Assembly: GCF_011059135.1 (NCBI RefSeq) | Contig: NZ_JAALGD010000005.1 | Span: forward strand, 178,305 to 242,304 | Direction: 5' to 3' | Origin: Brevibacillus sp. SYP-B805 | GTDB taxonomy: Bacteria > Bacillota > Bacilli > Brevibacillales > Brevibacillaceae | DNA length: 64,000 bases | Shown: piece after piece, positions 17,398 through 24,947 of the stretch | Numbering within the stretch: position 1 is the stretch's first letter | Layout: each line of letters starts with the position of its first letter | Made by a program: the position numbers and the translations under genes | The notes under the pieces: model-generated | The model's input: the letters and a program-made list of their open reading frames with translations, nothing else | Database searches by the model: none | What the model was told of the DNA's origin: nothing

Positions 17398-17946
17398 ATG
17401 GCACAACGTTTGGTTGGTCTTCCGGCACCAGATTTTACAATGGAAACCGCTCTCGGAAACGGCAAGGATTTCGGCAAGGTTTCCCTCTCCGATTACAAAG
17501 GCAAATGGTTGGTTCTTTTCTTCTATCCGCTCGACTTCACCTTCGTTTGCCCGACGGAAATTATCGCGCTGAGCGACGCATATGAGGACTTCAAGGATCT
17601 GGATGCAGAGATTCTGGGTGTCTCCACCGACTCGATTCACTCCCACCGCGCATGGATCAACACCCCGCGCGACAAGAACGGTCTCGGCGGCCTGAACTAC
17701 CCGCTCGCGTCCGACATCCTGAAAACCACCGCCCGCAGCTACGGCGTGCTGGATGAAGAAGGCGGCGTAGCGTTCCGCGGTCTGTTCATCATTGATCCGG
17801 ACGGCATTCTGCGCTACCAAGTGGTAACCGACATGAACATCGGCCGTTCCGTCGACGAGACGCTGCGCGTGCTGCAGGCGCTGCAAGCCGGTGGTCTCTG
17901 CCCGGCCAACTGGCGTCCGGGTGAAGCGCTGCTGCAAGCGAAGTAA
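17398..17946 (+). CDS. ykuU: Typical 2-Cys peroxiredoxin (AhpC/YkuU-like)
   Basis: 182 residues. The peroxidatic Cys51 is in DFTFVCPTE and the resolving Cys168 in [11 protein letters not shown], the 2-Cys arrangement that reduces peroxides and recycles through an intersubunit disulfide. A strong AAGGAGG site precedes the ATG. As in B. subtilis, it is followed by the thioredoxin-like ykuV gene, its probable reductant. A strong terminator lies between them, so the peroxiredoxin may be made in excess over ykuV. Cytosolic. Confidence 0.93.
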   Translation: MAQRLVGLPAPDFTMETALGNGKDFGKVSLSDYKGKWLVLFFYPLDFTFVCPTEIIALSDAYEDFKDLDAEILGVSTDSIHSHRAWINTPRDKNGLGGLNYPLASDILKTTARSYGVLDEEGGVAFRGLFIIDPDGILRYQVVTDMNIGRSVDETLRVLQALQAGGLCPANWRPGEALLQAK

Positions 17947-17967
17947 TCGGTTTACACGCAAGCATGG

Positions 17968-18002
17968 AAAAGGGTCTAACTTTCTGGCGTTAGACCCTTT
18001 TT
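17968..18002 (+). terminator. Intrinsic terminator between ykuU and ykuV
   Basis: AAAGGGTCTAAC pairs perfectly with GTTAGACCCTTT around TTTCTGGC and is followed by T residues. Read-through would allow lower ykuV expression. Confidence 0.88.
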
Positions 18003-18025
18003 GATCATAACAAAGGAGGAAGAAC

Positions 18026-18478
18026 ATGCGTCTGCGCGAAGAGCTGCCTGATTTTCCGGGGGTTACGGAATGGGTAAACGGTCAGGTGACCAAAGCGGAT
18101 CTGGCCGGCAAGCCGGTGCTGGTTCATTTCTGGTCGGTCAGCTGCTACATGTGCAAGGAATCCTTGCCGCAAATCAATGAATGGCGGGATAAATACAAGG
18201 AAAACGGTCTGCAAGTAGTCGGCGTACATATGCCGCGCTCCGAAGCGGATACCGATATTCAGGCGATCAAGGATACGATCGCCCAGTACAATCTGATTCA
18301 CCCCATCGCTATCGACAATGGCATGAAGACTACGGACGCCTTCCAGAACGAGTATGTGCCGGCGTTCTACCTCTTTGACGAAACGCTGCAGCTGCGCCAC
18401 TTCCAGGCTGGCGAGAAAGGGCTCAATCTGTTGAAAAAACGTCTGCACAGAATTTTGGGGAGTGAAGAGGAATCCTAG
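18026..18478 (+). CDS. ykuV: Thioredoxin-like thiol-disulfide oxidoreductase (YkuV)
   Basis: 150 residues with a thioredoxin/TlpA fold and active site Cys40-Tyr-Met-Cys43 in [16 protein letters not shown]. The VHMPRSE and FENEYVPA-like segments match B. subtilis YkuV closely. There is no signal peptide, so it is cytosolic. It probably reduces the neighbouring peroxiredoxin. AAAGGAGG lies upstream of the ATG. gcvH starts 62 nt after its stop. Confidence 0.92.
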   Translation: MRLREELPDFPGVTEWVNGQVTKADLAGKPVLVHFWSVSCYMCKESLPQINEWRDKYKENGLQVVGVHMPRSEADTDIQAIKDTIAQYNLIHPIAIDNGMKTTDAFQNEYVPAFYLFDETLQLRHFQAGEKGLNLLKKRLHRILGSEEES

Positions 18479-18540
18479 GAGTTTTGTCCAATACTAAGAG
18501 GGTAATCATCCGATTGAATGCGATGGGAGGATCTGCAGAA

Positions 18541-18921
18541 ATGGAATTTCCGAAAGAGCTTCGCTACAGCGAAGAGCATGAATGGGTACGCGTCGAAGGG
18601 AACAAGGCATATATCGGGATTACCGCTTTTGCCCAATCCGAGCTGGGGGACATTGTGTTCGTGGAACTGCCGGAAGTCGGCGCGACGGTGAAGCAGGATG
18701 AACCGTTTGGCAGCGTGGAATCCGTCAAAACCGTTTCCGAGCTGTATGCGCCTGTCAGCGGCAAGGTTATCGAAGTGAATGGCGAGCTGGAGTCTGCTCC
18801 TGAGCTGGTCAACTCTTCGCCGTACGACAAGGCGTGGATGATCGTTGTCGAAATGTCCGATCCGGGCGAACTGGAGAAGTTGTTGGATGCCGACAAGTAT
18901 GCGGCGATGGTAAAAGAATAG
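18541..18921 (+). CDS. gcvH: Glycine cleavage system H protein
   Basis: 126 residues, the family length. The lipoylated lysine is Lys63 in [14 protein letters not shown]. It carries the aminomethyl group between the P, T and L proteins of the glycine cleavage complex. In Bacillus it also serves as lipoyl relay from LipM/LplJ to other complexes. GGGAGGAT is 8 nt before the ATG at 18541. No gcvT or gcvP genes are nearby, as in B. subtilis. A terminator follows. Confidence 0.95.
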   Translation: MEFPKELRYSEEHEWVRVEGNKAYIGITAFAQSELGDIVFVELPEVGATVKQDEPFGSVESVKTVSELYAPVSGKVIEVNGELESAPELVNSSPYDKAWMIVVEMSDPGELEKLLDADKYAAMVKE

Positions 18922-18932
18922 GCATGACCAAG

Positions 18933-18967
18933 GCTGACATCCGCGATGCGACAGGTGTCAGCTTTTT
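18933..18967 (+). terminator. Intrinsic terminator of gcvH
   Basis: GCTGACA (18933-18939) and TGTCAGC (18956-18962) flank a 16-nt loop and are followed by TTTTT. The remaining 250 bp up to the next gene hold an AGACG-GAAG-CGTCT hairpin and two TACAAT -10-like elements (19073, 19154), nothing else clear. Confidence 0.75.
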
Positions 18968-19218
18968 GCTTTCCATGAGTGCGGGGGCCCTGCGGTTCGG
19001 GCTGACAGGAAAAGGATGCCTTTTTAATTGTCGGATTACTTTGAAAAAATGGCGCCGGCGTCCGGTTTTCGGTACAATAAAAGTGCTCCCCATGATTTGG
19101 CTGGATGTGTTGGCAGCTTTTGCGCATGGAAGAGACGGAAGCGTCTGCGGTACAATCAATAGGTGCAACGAAAAAGCAGATGAGACAGCAGGAGGTTGCA
19201 CGCAAGGAGGGAGAGCGT

Positions 19219-19653
19219 ATGAGTTATTGCTGTGGTGCGGGGATGATCGGATCGATTGGCACGGTCAGACATCAGCGGACATTGATCCGCAATGTGCCGA
19301 TCCTGTACTGCCCTGCCTGCGACCGGATCGACGTGCATCCTTCAATCGAGATGGAGTACGAGATCCTGGTGGAGTACGCCCAGGGGGATCGGTCTCCGGA
19401 AGTGGATTTCAGCGATTTCGTCAATATTGAACATAGACAAGAGTTGTTTGAAAATTGTACGATGGTGGATGACGGCACCGGCTTCGGGGAGGTGCTGCGC
19501 CAGCAGATCGACATCTCACTGGATCTTCTCGGCGTTGCGAAAGCGCTGGAGGACGACGAGTGGCGGCAGGAGTTGAAAGACCGTTTGCATAGACTAAGCG
19601 AACGTCTGAATAAGTACAATAAGCGCAAGGAGATTTCACAGCGAAGCGCTTAA
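19219..19653 (+). CDS. Cysteine zinc-finger protein of unknown function
   Basis: 144 residues from ATG 19219, with AAGGAGG 8 nt upstream; the open frame extends upstream without ribosome sites. N-terminal YCCGAGM and LYCPACDRI form a probable Cys4-type zinc finger over residues 4-40, similar to YgiT/MqsA-type fingers. The rest is acidic and helical (FVNIEHRQELFENC, then LGVAKALEDDEW). No toxin partner adjoins it, so an antitoxin role is unsupported. It is followed 36 nt later by the VOC protein. Confidence 0.72.
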   Translation: MSYCCGAGMIGSIGTVRHQRTLIRNVPILYCPACDRIDVHPSIEMEYEILVEYAQGDRSPEVDFSDFVNIEHRQELFENCTMVDDGTGFGEVLRQQIDISLDLLGVAKALEDDEWRQELKDRLHRLSERLNKYNKRKEISQRSA

Positions 19654-19689
19654 TGGCTGCGAATCGTCGTCGCTTGGGAGGCTGGATTC

Positions 19690-20082
19690 ATGTTTTATTT
19701 GAAAGGCGTTCATCATATTGCGCTCAACTGCCGCGATGTGATGAGGGTGGCCCGTTTTTTTGCAGAGATTCTGGAGGTGCCGGTCCCGCTGGAGAAGGCG
19801 GTGGAAGGAGAGCCCATCTACTTTATGGTCGGCCCCCAGACGAGAATCGGGCTGCATCCCGCCAAGGAAGAAGGGCGCAACGGCATCGGTCAGATGGATC
19901 ACATCGCGTTTTCCGTTTCCACCCGGGCAGAGCTTGATTATCTGGTCGACAAGCTGGAAGCGGAGAACATCTGCTATCGCGGCCCGATCGAACGGCCCGA
20001 AAGCTTTAACCTGTACTTTGAAACGCCGGAGGGGCATCATCTGGAAGTGCGCCTCGACAAGGATGAATGGGACGACACCTGA
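19690..20082 (+). CDS. VOC (glyoxalase/dioxygenase fold) family protein
   Basis: 130 residues with the two beta-alpha-beta modules of the vicinal oxygen chelate fold. The metal-ligand candidates are VHHIALN (His8/9), MDHIAFSV (His about 76) and the terminal Glu in HHLEVRLDKDEWDD. FosB, glyoxalase I and ring-cleavage enzymes share this fold, and the substrate cannot be assigned. A terminator overlaps its stop codon. Confidence 0.83.
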   Translation: MFYLKGVHHIALNCRDVMRVARFFAEILEVPVPLEKAVEGEPIYFMVGPQTRIGLHPAKEEGRNGIGQMDHIAFSVSTRAELDYLVDKLEAENICYRGPIERPESFNLYFETPEGHHLEVRLDKDEWDDT

Positions 20083-20099
20083 TGCGGGTGTCGTTTTTT
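20072..20099 (+). terminator. Intrinsic terminator overlapping the VOC gene end
   Basis: ACGACACC (20072-20079) pairs with GGTGTCGT (20087-20094), followed by TTTTT. The stem begins inside the last codons. Confidence 0.82.
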
Positions 20100-20126
20100 A
20101 TGGTTGCAGGGGGGCTGGAATGGGGG

Positions 20127-20324
20127 CATGGGGCGATGGGGCCAGGCGAGCTCCTTTGACGACCTGCTCAGCGCAGAAACGAAAGACGCGGGGAAAAAGG
20201 GGGCGTGAGTCTCACATCGCTGAGACACCCGGATGTTGAGCCCCCTTCCCGCGTCTCGTTTCGGAGCGGACATGGTACACTTCTCGCGGGTCGTCAAGAG
20301 AGCGAGCAGGAACCATCGTCCATG
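20127..20324 (+). repeat. Structured repeat family B, copy 1
   Basis: About 198 bp, similar throughout to 32105-32303. Nested inverted repeats: outer CATGG-GG-CGATGG (20127-20139) with CCATCG-T-CCATG (20313-20324); GCTCCTTTGACGACC (20150-20164) with GGTCGTCAAGAGAGC (20289-20303). Inside these, GAAACGA..GACGCGGG pairs with CCCGCGTCTCGTTTC, then GGGGGC with GCCCCC, and GTCTCA-N6-TGAGAC. The same fold is possible in copy 2, with compensating changes in the outer stem. It is non-coding, between the VOC terminator and the 3' end of ptsI. Confidence 0.82.
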
Positions 20325-20339
20325 ACAACTTTTCCGAGA

Positions 20340-22067
20340 TTACAGCTTGTCCATGACATGTTCCTGCAGATAGGCGACGATCGCTTCGCTGCTGTCGAGG
20401 GTCATCACATGGCGGGCGATCTCTTTCATCCGGCCCTTGTCAAGCTGCTTCACCAGGTGGCGGGCACGCAGAATGGAAGAGGCGCTCATGCTGAACTCGT
20501 CCAGCCCCATGCCAAGAAGAAGCGGAATGGCCGTCAGGTTGCCTGCCATCTCGCCGCACATGCCGACCCATTTGCCTGCGCTGTGGGCCGCCTGAATGAC
20601 GTGTTGAATCAGGCGCAGCACGGCCGGATGGAACGGTTGGTACAGATGGGAGATTTTTTCGTTCATGCGGTCCACCGCGATGGTGTACTGAATCAGGTCG
20701 TTGGTGCCGATGCTGAAGAAATCAACCTCTTTCACCAACTGGTCGGCGATCATGGCGGCAGACGGGATTTCGATCATGATGCCCACTTCCATCGTCGGGT
20801 TGTAGGCGATGCCTTCGCGGGCTAGCTCCTCCTTCACTTCTGCCAGCAGCTGATTGGCCTGGCGCAGCTCGTGCAGGGACGAGATCATCGGATACATCAT
20901 CTTGATGTTGCCGAAGGCGCTGGCCCGCAGGATGGCGCGCAGCTGAGTCTTGAACATCTCCGTGCGGTCCAGGCAGAGGCGAATGGCGCGGTACCCGAGG
21001 AACGGATTCATCTCTTTCGGCAGGTTGAGATAGGGAAGCTCCTTATCCCCGCCGATGTCCAGCGTCCGGATCACGACCGGCTGCGTGCCGCCGAATGTTT
21101 CGGCCACCGCCTTGTATGCCTGGAACTGTTCATCTTCGGTGGGCAATGCCGACCTGCCCATGTACAAAAACTCCGTCCGGTACAGGCCGACGCCTTCCGC
21201 TCCATATTCTTTCGCCAGCACGGCGTCCTGCGGATTGCCGATGTTAGCCACCAGCTCTACCCTTGCGCCGTCAGCCGTCACGGACGGTTCGTCCTTCAAC
21301 TGCTGCAGCAGTACTTTCTGGGCCGATTCCCGCTCGGCTTTTGCCTTGTAAGCTGCGACAAGATCGGGGGACGGGTTGACGTAGACAAGCCCTTCGCTGC
21401 CGTCCAGGATGAGGATGTCTCCCGGTTTGACGTTTGCCGTGATCTCCTTCAGCCCCACCACGGCGGGAATGTCCATGGACCGGGCCATGATGGCAGAGTG
21501 GGAGGTACGGCCGCCGATGTCCGTCGCGAACGCGGAGACCTTGCTGCGATCCAGCTGCGCGGTGTCGGAGGGGGTAAGGTCGTGCGCCAGCAGGATGACC
21601 GGTTCGTTGAAATCATCCAATGACGCGGTTTTCGCCCCTGTCAGCTTGCGCAGCAGCCGGTTGCGGATGTCGCGGATATCCGCGGCCCGCTCCCGCATAT
21701 ACTCGTCATCCATGCTGTCGAACAGCGCGATAAAGCTGTCCGCCACCTCTTGCAGGGCCGCTTCGGCATTGACGGCTTCGGTCCGGATCTTCGCTTCGAT
21801 GGCGCCGATGAATTCCGGGTCTTGCAGGAGCAGAATGTGGGCGGAAAAGATCTCCGCCTGCTTTTCCCCCATCTTTTGCCGGGTGGATTCCCTGAGCGCT
21901 TCCAGCTCCTCGATGGCGAGCGACGTATGATCGGAGAAGCGCTTCACCTCACGTTCAATCTCCGCCTGCGGAATGGTCCGCTTCTGCACCTCGATTTTTT
22001 CCTCCAGCAAAAGGAAGGCGGGCCCGATGGCATAGCCGGGGGCCGCCCCAATTCCCTTCCATTGCAT
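20340..22067 (-). CDS. ptsI: PTS enzyme I (phosphoenolpyruvate-protein phosphotransferase)
   Basis: 575 residues, full length. The phosphorylated His (about residue 190) is in GGRTSHSAIMARS. The PEP-binding domain shows EGVGLYRTEFLYM, IRTLDIGGDK and the catalytic Cys in GKWVGMCGEMAGN. It takes phosphate from PEP and passes it to HPr in the cytosol. It begins 24 nt after ptsH and ends the glcT-EIIBA-ptsH-ptsI cluster. No classic terminator is seen after its stop; the family B repeat lies there instead. Confidence 0.96.
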   Translation of the reverse strand: MQWKGIGAAPGYAIGPAFLLLEEKIEVQKRTIPQAEIEREVKRFSDHTSLAIEELEALRESTRQKMGEKQAEIFSAHILLLQDPEFIGAIEAKIRTEAVNAEAALQEVADSFIALFDSMDDEYMRERAADIRDIRNRLLRKLTGAKTASLDDFNEPVILLAHDLTPSDTAQLDRSKVSAFATDIGGRTSHSAIMARSMDIPAVVGLKEITANVKPGDILILDGSEGLVYVNPSPDLVAAYKAKAERESAQKVLLQQLKDEPSVTADGARVELVANIGNPQDAVLAKEYGAEGVGLYRTEFLYMGRSALPTEDEQFQAYKAVAETFGGTQPVVIRTLDIGGDKELPYLNLPKEMNPFLGYRAIRLCLDRTEMFKTQLRAILRASAFGNIKMMYPMISSLHELRQANQLLAEVKEELAREGIAYNPTMEVGIMIEIPSAAMIADQLVKEVDFFSIGTNDLIQYTIAVDRMNEKISHLYQPFHPAVLRLIQHVIQAAHSAGKWVGMCGEMAGNLTAIPLLLGMGLDEFSMSASSILRARHLVKQLDKGRMKEIARHVMTLDSSEAIVAYLQEHVMDKL

Positions 22068-22091
22068 GATGCTTCGCCTCTTTTCTGCTCT

Positions 22092-22349
22092 CTATTCGAA
22101 GATGGTTTCGATGACGGCTCCCACGGCTTCCAGCGCTTCCGCCTCTTTTTCGCCGCTGGTGATCACGGTAAGCTGCTCGCCCTGCTTGGCGGCCAATGCC
22201 ATCAGGCCCATGACGCTTTTGGCATTGATCTGTTTGCCGTCTTTCACCAGATAAATGTCACAAGGATAGGAGTTGGCAGTCTGGGCCAGCTTGGCTGCCG
22301 GTCTGGCGTGAAGACCAGTCGGGTTTTTTACGGTAAATACTTTTTCCAT
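22092..22349 (-). CDS. ptsH: PTS phosphocarrier protein HPr
   Basis: 85 residues. The catalytic histidine is His14 in GLHARPA (His15 of other HPr proteins). The HPr kinase site Ser45 lies in AKSVMGLM (Ser46 elsewhere), so Ser-P signalling to CcpA is possible. This fits the cre sites in this window. The gene is preceded by AAAGGAGGAAC and lies 31 nt downstream of the EIIB-EIIA gene. Confidence 0.96.
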   Translation of the reverse strand: MEKVFTVKNPTGLHARPAAKLAQTANSYPCDIYLVKDGKQINAKSVMGLMALAAKQGEQLTVITSGEKEAEALEAVGAVIETIFE

Positions 22350-22380
22350 AATGAGGTTCCTCCTTTATTTTGAAAAGATG

Positions 22381-23229
22381 TTACAGGATTTCAATGGCTG
22401 CCGCTTCGGTTTGGGCGGCTGCGGCTTTCCCTTTTGTGACGGACAGGCGATGTTCCGGCTTCAGATTGGTAAACACAACCGGTGTGATCGTCGGTTTGGC
22501 CTGTGCCTCGAGAAAGCCAAGGTCCACCTGCAGCAGCGGGGTGCCTACTTCTACATTGTCTCCTTCTTGGCACAGGGATTCAAATCCTTCTCCCCGCAGC
22601 TTGACGGTATCGATGCCGACGTGGATCAGAAGCTCAAGCCCGGAGTCGGTGACGAGGCCGATGGCGTGCTTCGTCGGGAAGAGGGTGGCCACTTTCCCCT
22701 TCACCGGCGAGACGACCATGCCATTCGCCGGCTTGATCGCAAAGCCGTCTCCCATCATTTTTTCCGCGAAGACGGGATCCGGGACGTCCGCCAAGTCCAC
22801 GATCTCGCCGCTCATGGGGGCGACGATGGCGGTAAAGGCAGGGAAGAGGTCTTCCGCTGCAGCCTGCGGGGCGCTTTCCGCCATCACCGGCTCGGCCGCT
22901 GCCCCGGCCTCCCCGTTTATGAGAGCCTTGATCTGCTCTTTCAGCGAGTCGGACTGCGTTCCAAAAATCGCCTGAAAGCGGTTGCCCATCTCCAGAACAT
23001 TGGCCGCGCCGAGACGCATTAACGCCGCTTTGTCCACGCGGGACGGTTCTTTCACCGATACGCGCAGACGGGTGATGCAGGCATCCAGGACAGTCAGGTT
23101 CTCCATGCCGCCCAGGGCTTGCAGGACGTTGGCCGCGAGACTGCCTGTCCGTGCGGGGGCAGCGTCGACCGCTTCCTCATCCGCTTCCCGGCCTGTCTGC
23201 TGCAAACCCCGAAACGAATTGTGGAACAT
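22381..23229 (-). CDS. Glucose-family PTS EIIB-EIIA protein lacking EIIC
   Basis: 282 residues. After a linker of about 35 residues comes an EIIB domain with the phospho-cysteine in LDACITRLRVSV (residue about 60). An Ala/Glu-rich linker leads to an EIIA-Glc domain with His in ELLIHVGIDTV. No EIIC permease domain precedes it, although this is the position occupied by EIICBA ptsG in B. subtilis. It must phosphorylate sugar through a separate EIIC or act only as a phosphorelay or regulator. The start at 23229 has AGAGGTGAT; an upstream in-frame ATG (23259) lies before it. The leader carries the GlcT antiterminator. Confidence 0.88.
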   Translation of the reverse strand: MFHNSFRGLQQTGREADEEAVDAAPARTGSLAANVLQALGGMENLTVLDACITRLRVSVKEPSRVDKAALMRLGAANVLEMGNRFQAIFGTQSDSLKEQIKALINGEAGAAAEPVMAESAPQAAAEDLFPAFTAIVAPMSGEIVDLADVPDPVFAEKMMGDGFAIKPANGMVVSPVKGKVATLFPTKHAIGLVTDSGLELLIHVGIDTVKLRGEGFESLCQEGDNVEVGTPLLQVDLGFLEAQAKPTITPVVFTNLKPEHRLSVTKGKAAAAQTEAAAIEIL

Positions 23230-23267
23230 GTGATCACCTCTGCTGCTGAAAGTGGTCATGAAAAAAC

Positions 23268-23352
23268 AAAAAAAGGCATGAGCAAGGAAGCAGGCGCGCT
23301 TTCCACAGGATGCGCCGGCTGGTCATTACTCATGCCTGATCGAGTCAGTCAC
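23268..23352 (-). promoter_or_regulatory. GlcT-type RNA antiterminator overlapping an intrinsic terminator
   Basis: On the minus strand AGGCATGAG (23337-23329) pairs with CTCATGCCT (23282-23274) and is followed by a T-run, forming a terminator before the EIIBA gene. The sequence around its 5' arm, GTGACTGACTCGATCAGG then CATGAGTAATGAC (about 23352-23322), has the imperfect two-fold symmetry of GlcT RAT elements. Terminator and antiterminator share the arm, as expected for control by the GlcT gene just upstream. Confidence 0.7.
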
Positions 23353-24220
23353 ATGGTCCGGTATTTATTTTGAAATGGCTTTCAAGCCGTTGGATGTGCA
23401 GGGTCAGATAGCCGACCTCCGCTTCGGGCATCTGCAGCTTCAACTCGTTTTGCATGATTTTGACGAGTTTATAGCTGAGATTGTAGCATACGGGATATTC
23501 TTTCTGCAATAAGGTGCTTAATGGGTGATTTTCCCCCAGGCCCTGCCCCTTCTCCGCCCGGTCGATGGCGAAGCGCAGGTGGGTCACCAGCCTGGCGTAG
23601 TCGGTAGAGGTTTTGTCGATCCGAATGGACAATTCTTTTTCAATTAGCTCCACCAGGAGGGCGATAAGCTTGGAAAAGCGGTTCATGGCCGCGATGGTCT
23701 GATTGGTTTGCGCGCTGCGCAGGTGAAGCGTGATGAACCCCAGCTCGTCTTCGGGGATTTCCAGACCGAGCTGCTGCTTCGCCAGGGGAATGATCGCCTC
23801 CGCGATGGCGTATTCCGCCGGATACAAGCTTTTCACTTCATGCAAAAAAGGGTTGTAGATGCGGATGCCCTGCCGCAGGCGTTTGATGGCAAACGACAGG
23901 TGATCGATGAACGAGAAGGCGAACTCTTCCGATAGCGGGTGGTTGAGGGCCTTCTCTACATGACGAATGTATTCCTGGATGGTCCGGATCACCTCTTCCT
24001 CCGTTTCGGCAAACAGCAGCAGCATCGCCTCCCTGCTGCTGTCCGAGGAAGGGACAAACACCCGTTCAATCGCTTCATCGTGCCGGATGATATCGTTTTT
24101 CTTCCGTCCGTAGCCGATGCTTTTTCCGAGCAGGATCACTTCCTGCTCGGCGTCATCCACCGCCAGGACGGCGTTGTTGCCGATTATTTTTCGGGCTGTA
24201 TAGCGTTTCTGACTCTCCAT
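23345..24220 (-). CDS. glcT: BglG/LicT-family transcription antiterminator GlcT
   Basis: 291 residues: an N-terminal RNA-binding CAT domain (residues 1-55, ARKIIGNNAVLAVD), then two PTS regulation domains with conserved histidines (IDHLSFAIKRL, ITLHLRSAQ; VTHLRFAIDRAE, LTLHIQRLE). It binds the nascent RAT hairpin and prevents termination when PTS phosphorylation signals glucose. GGTGAT precedes the ATG at 24220. Its stop codon overlaps the antiterminator of the next gene, confirming the functional link. Confidence 0.92.
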   Translation of the reverse strand: MESQKRYTARKIIGNNAVLAVDDAEQEVILLGKSIGYGRKKNDIIRHDEAIERVFVPSSDSSREAMLLLFAETEEEVIRTIQEYIRHVEKALNHPLSEEFAFSFIDHLSFAIKRLRQGIRIYNPFLHEVKSLYPAEYAIAEAIIPLAKQQLGLEIPEDELGFITLHLRSAQTNQTIAAMNRFSKLIALLVELIEKELSIRIDKTSTDYARLVTHLRFAIDRAEKGQGLGENHPLSTLLQKEYPVCYNLSYKLVKIMQNELKLQMPEAEVGYLTLHIQRLESHFKINTGPCD

Positions 24221-24407
24221 GGGTATCACCACTACAACAATACCATAGAAAGGCCGCCTGCCGACATGGAAAAGTTACCTGTACGCGCACGGATTGTCGA
24301 ACATTTTTCCCTCCGGCTGACAGCAGCCGACAAAGCCTTCCACCGCTCGCGAAAGGATTCGACGCGCCCCTGCCCGAACATGGTTGCAGCGAAGGAAGGT
24401 GTTGGCA

Positions 24408-24767
24408 ATGCTCTCATTGGCTGCCCGATTGCACGCGTTCGTGGAAGCACTGCACCGCAAACCGCATGTGGCGGTATTGCTCAACGGATGGGAACGGAAA
24501 GTGGGCATCATCACGGAGGAAGAGGCACAGCGCTGCTGCCTGCTGTGGTTTCGGGCGGGGAAGGCGGAAATCGTGCCGTGGACGGAAGGGGTTACGCCCG
24601 ATCTCGTCCTTCGCGGCGCCGAACGCCATCTGCTTACGCTGTTTGCCGGAGAAACGCTTTCGTATCTGCATGTGAAAACGCGGATTGAAACGACAGGGTC
24701 GGTGCGGGACCAGTTGAAGCTGGACGCCCTGATCCGGCTGGCCGCCGCCGGTGACGCGGCAAAGTGA
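24408..24767 (+). CDS. SCP2 sterol-binding-domain-like protein
   Basis: 119 residues from ATG 24408 with AAGGAAGGTG upstream. The pattern of a small alpha/beta domain with WERKVGIIT, ADLVLRG-like (TPDLVLRGAERHLLTLFAGE) and a final helix resembles bacterial SCP2-like proteins. These bind lipids or acyl groups non-specifically. It has no catalytic residues or membrane segment. It diverges from glcT and precedes the aldo/keto reductase, which has its own promoter. Confidence 0.62.
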   Translation: MLSLAARLHAFVEALHRKPHVAVLLNGWERKVGIITEEEAQRCCLLWFRAGKAEIVPWTEGVTPDLVLRGAERHLLTLFAGETLSYLHVKTRIETTGSVRDQLKLDALIRLAAAGDAAK

Positions 24768-24916
24768 CAGCCGTGCCGACGGATGGGGCCCGTCGGGAGA
24801 GCCCTGCAAAAATGCTCCTTTTTTAATATAGGCTCATGGTGGTATGGAAAGGAGGCGCTTTCATTTGCGGAGCGCCAAAGCGGAACAAAGAAACGCCCAC
24901 CGGATCGGAAGTGGTA

Positions 24917-24925
24917 TGGTATAAT
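24917..24925 (+). promoter_or_regulatory. Extended -10 promoter of the aldo/keto reductase gene
   Basis: TGG-TATAAT, a consensus extended -10, lies 23 bp before the ATG; the -35 region is poor. It decides the start at 24948 over longer upstream frames. Confidence 0.6.
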
Positions 24926-24947
24926 GCACCTGGGAGTGGATGGAATA

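Noticed and set aside
19219..20082. Zinc-finger protein plus VOC protein as a toxin-antitoxin (MqsRA-like) pair
   Set aside because: The finger is only loosely YgiT-like, there is no HTH, and the VOC protein is not a toxin family.
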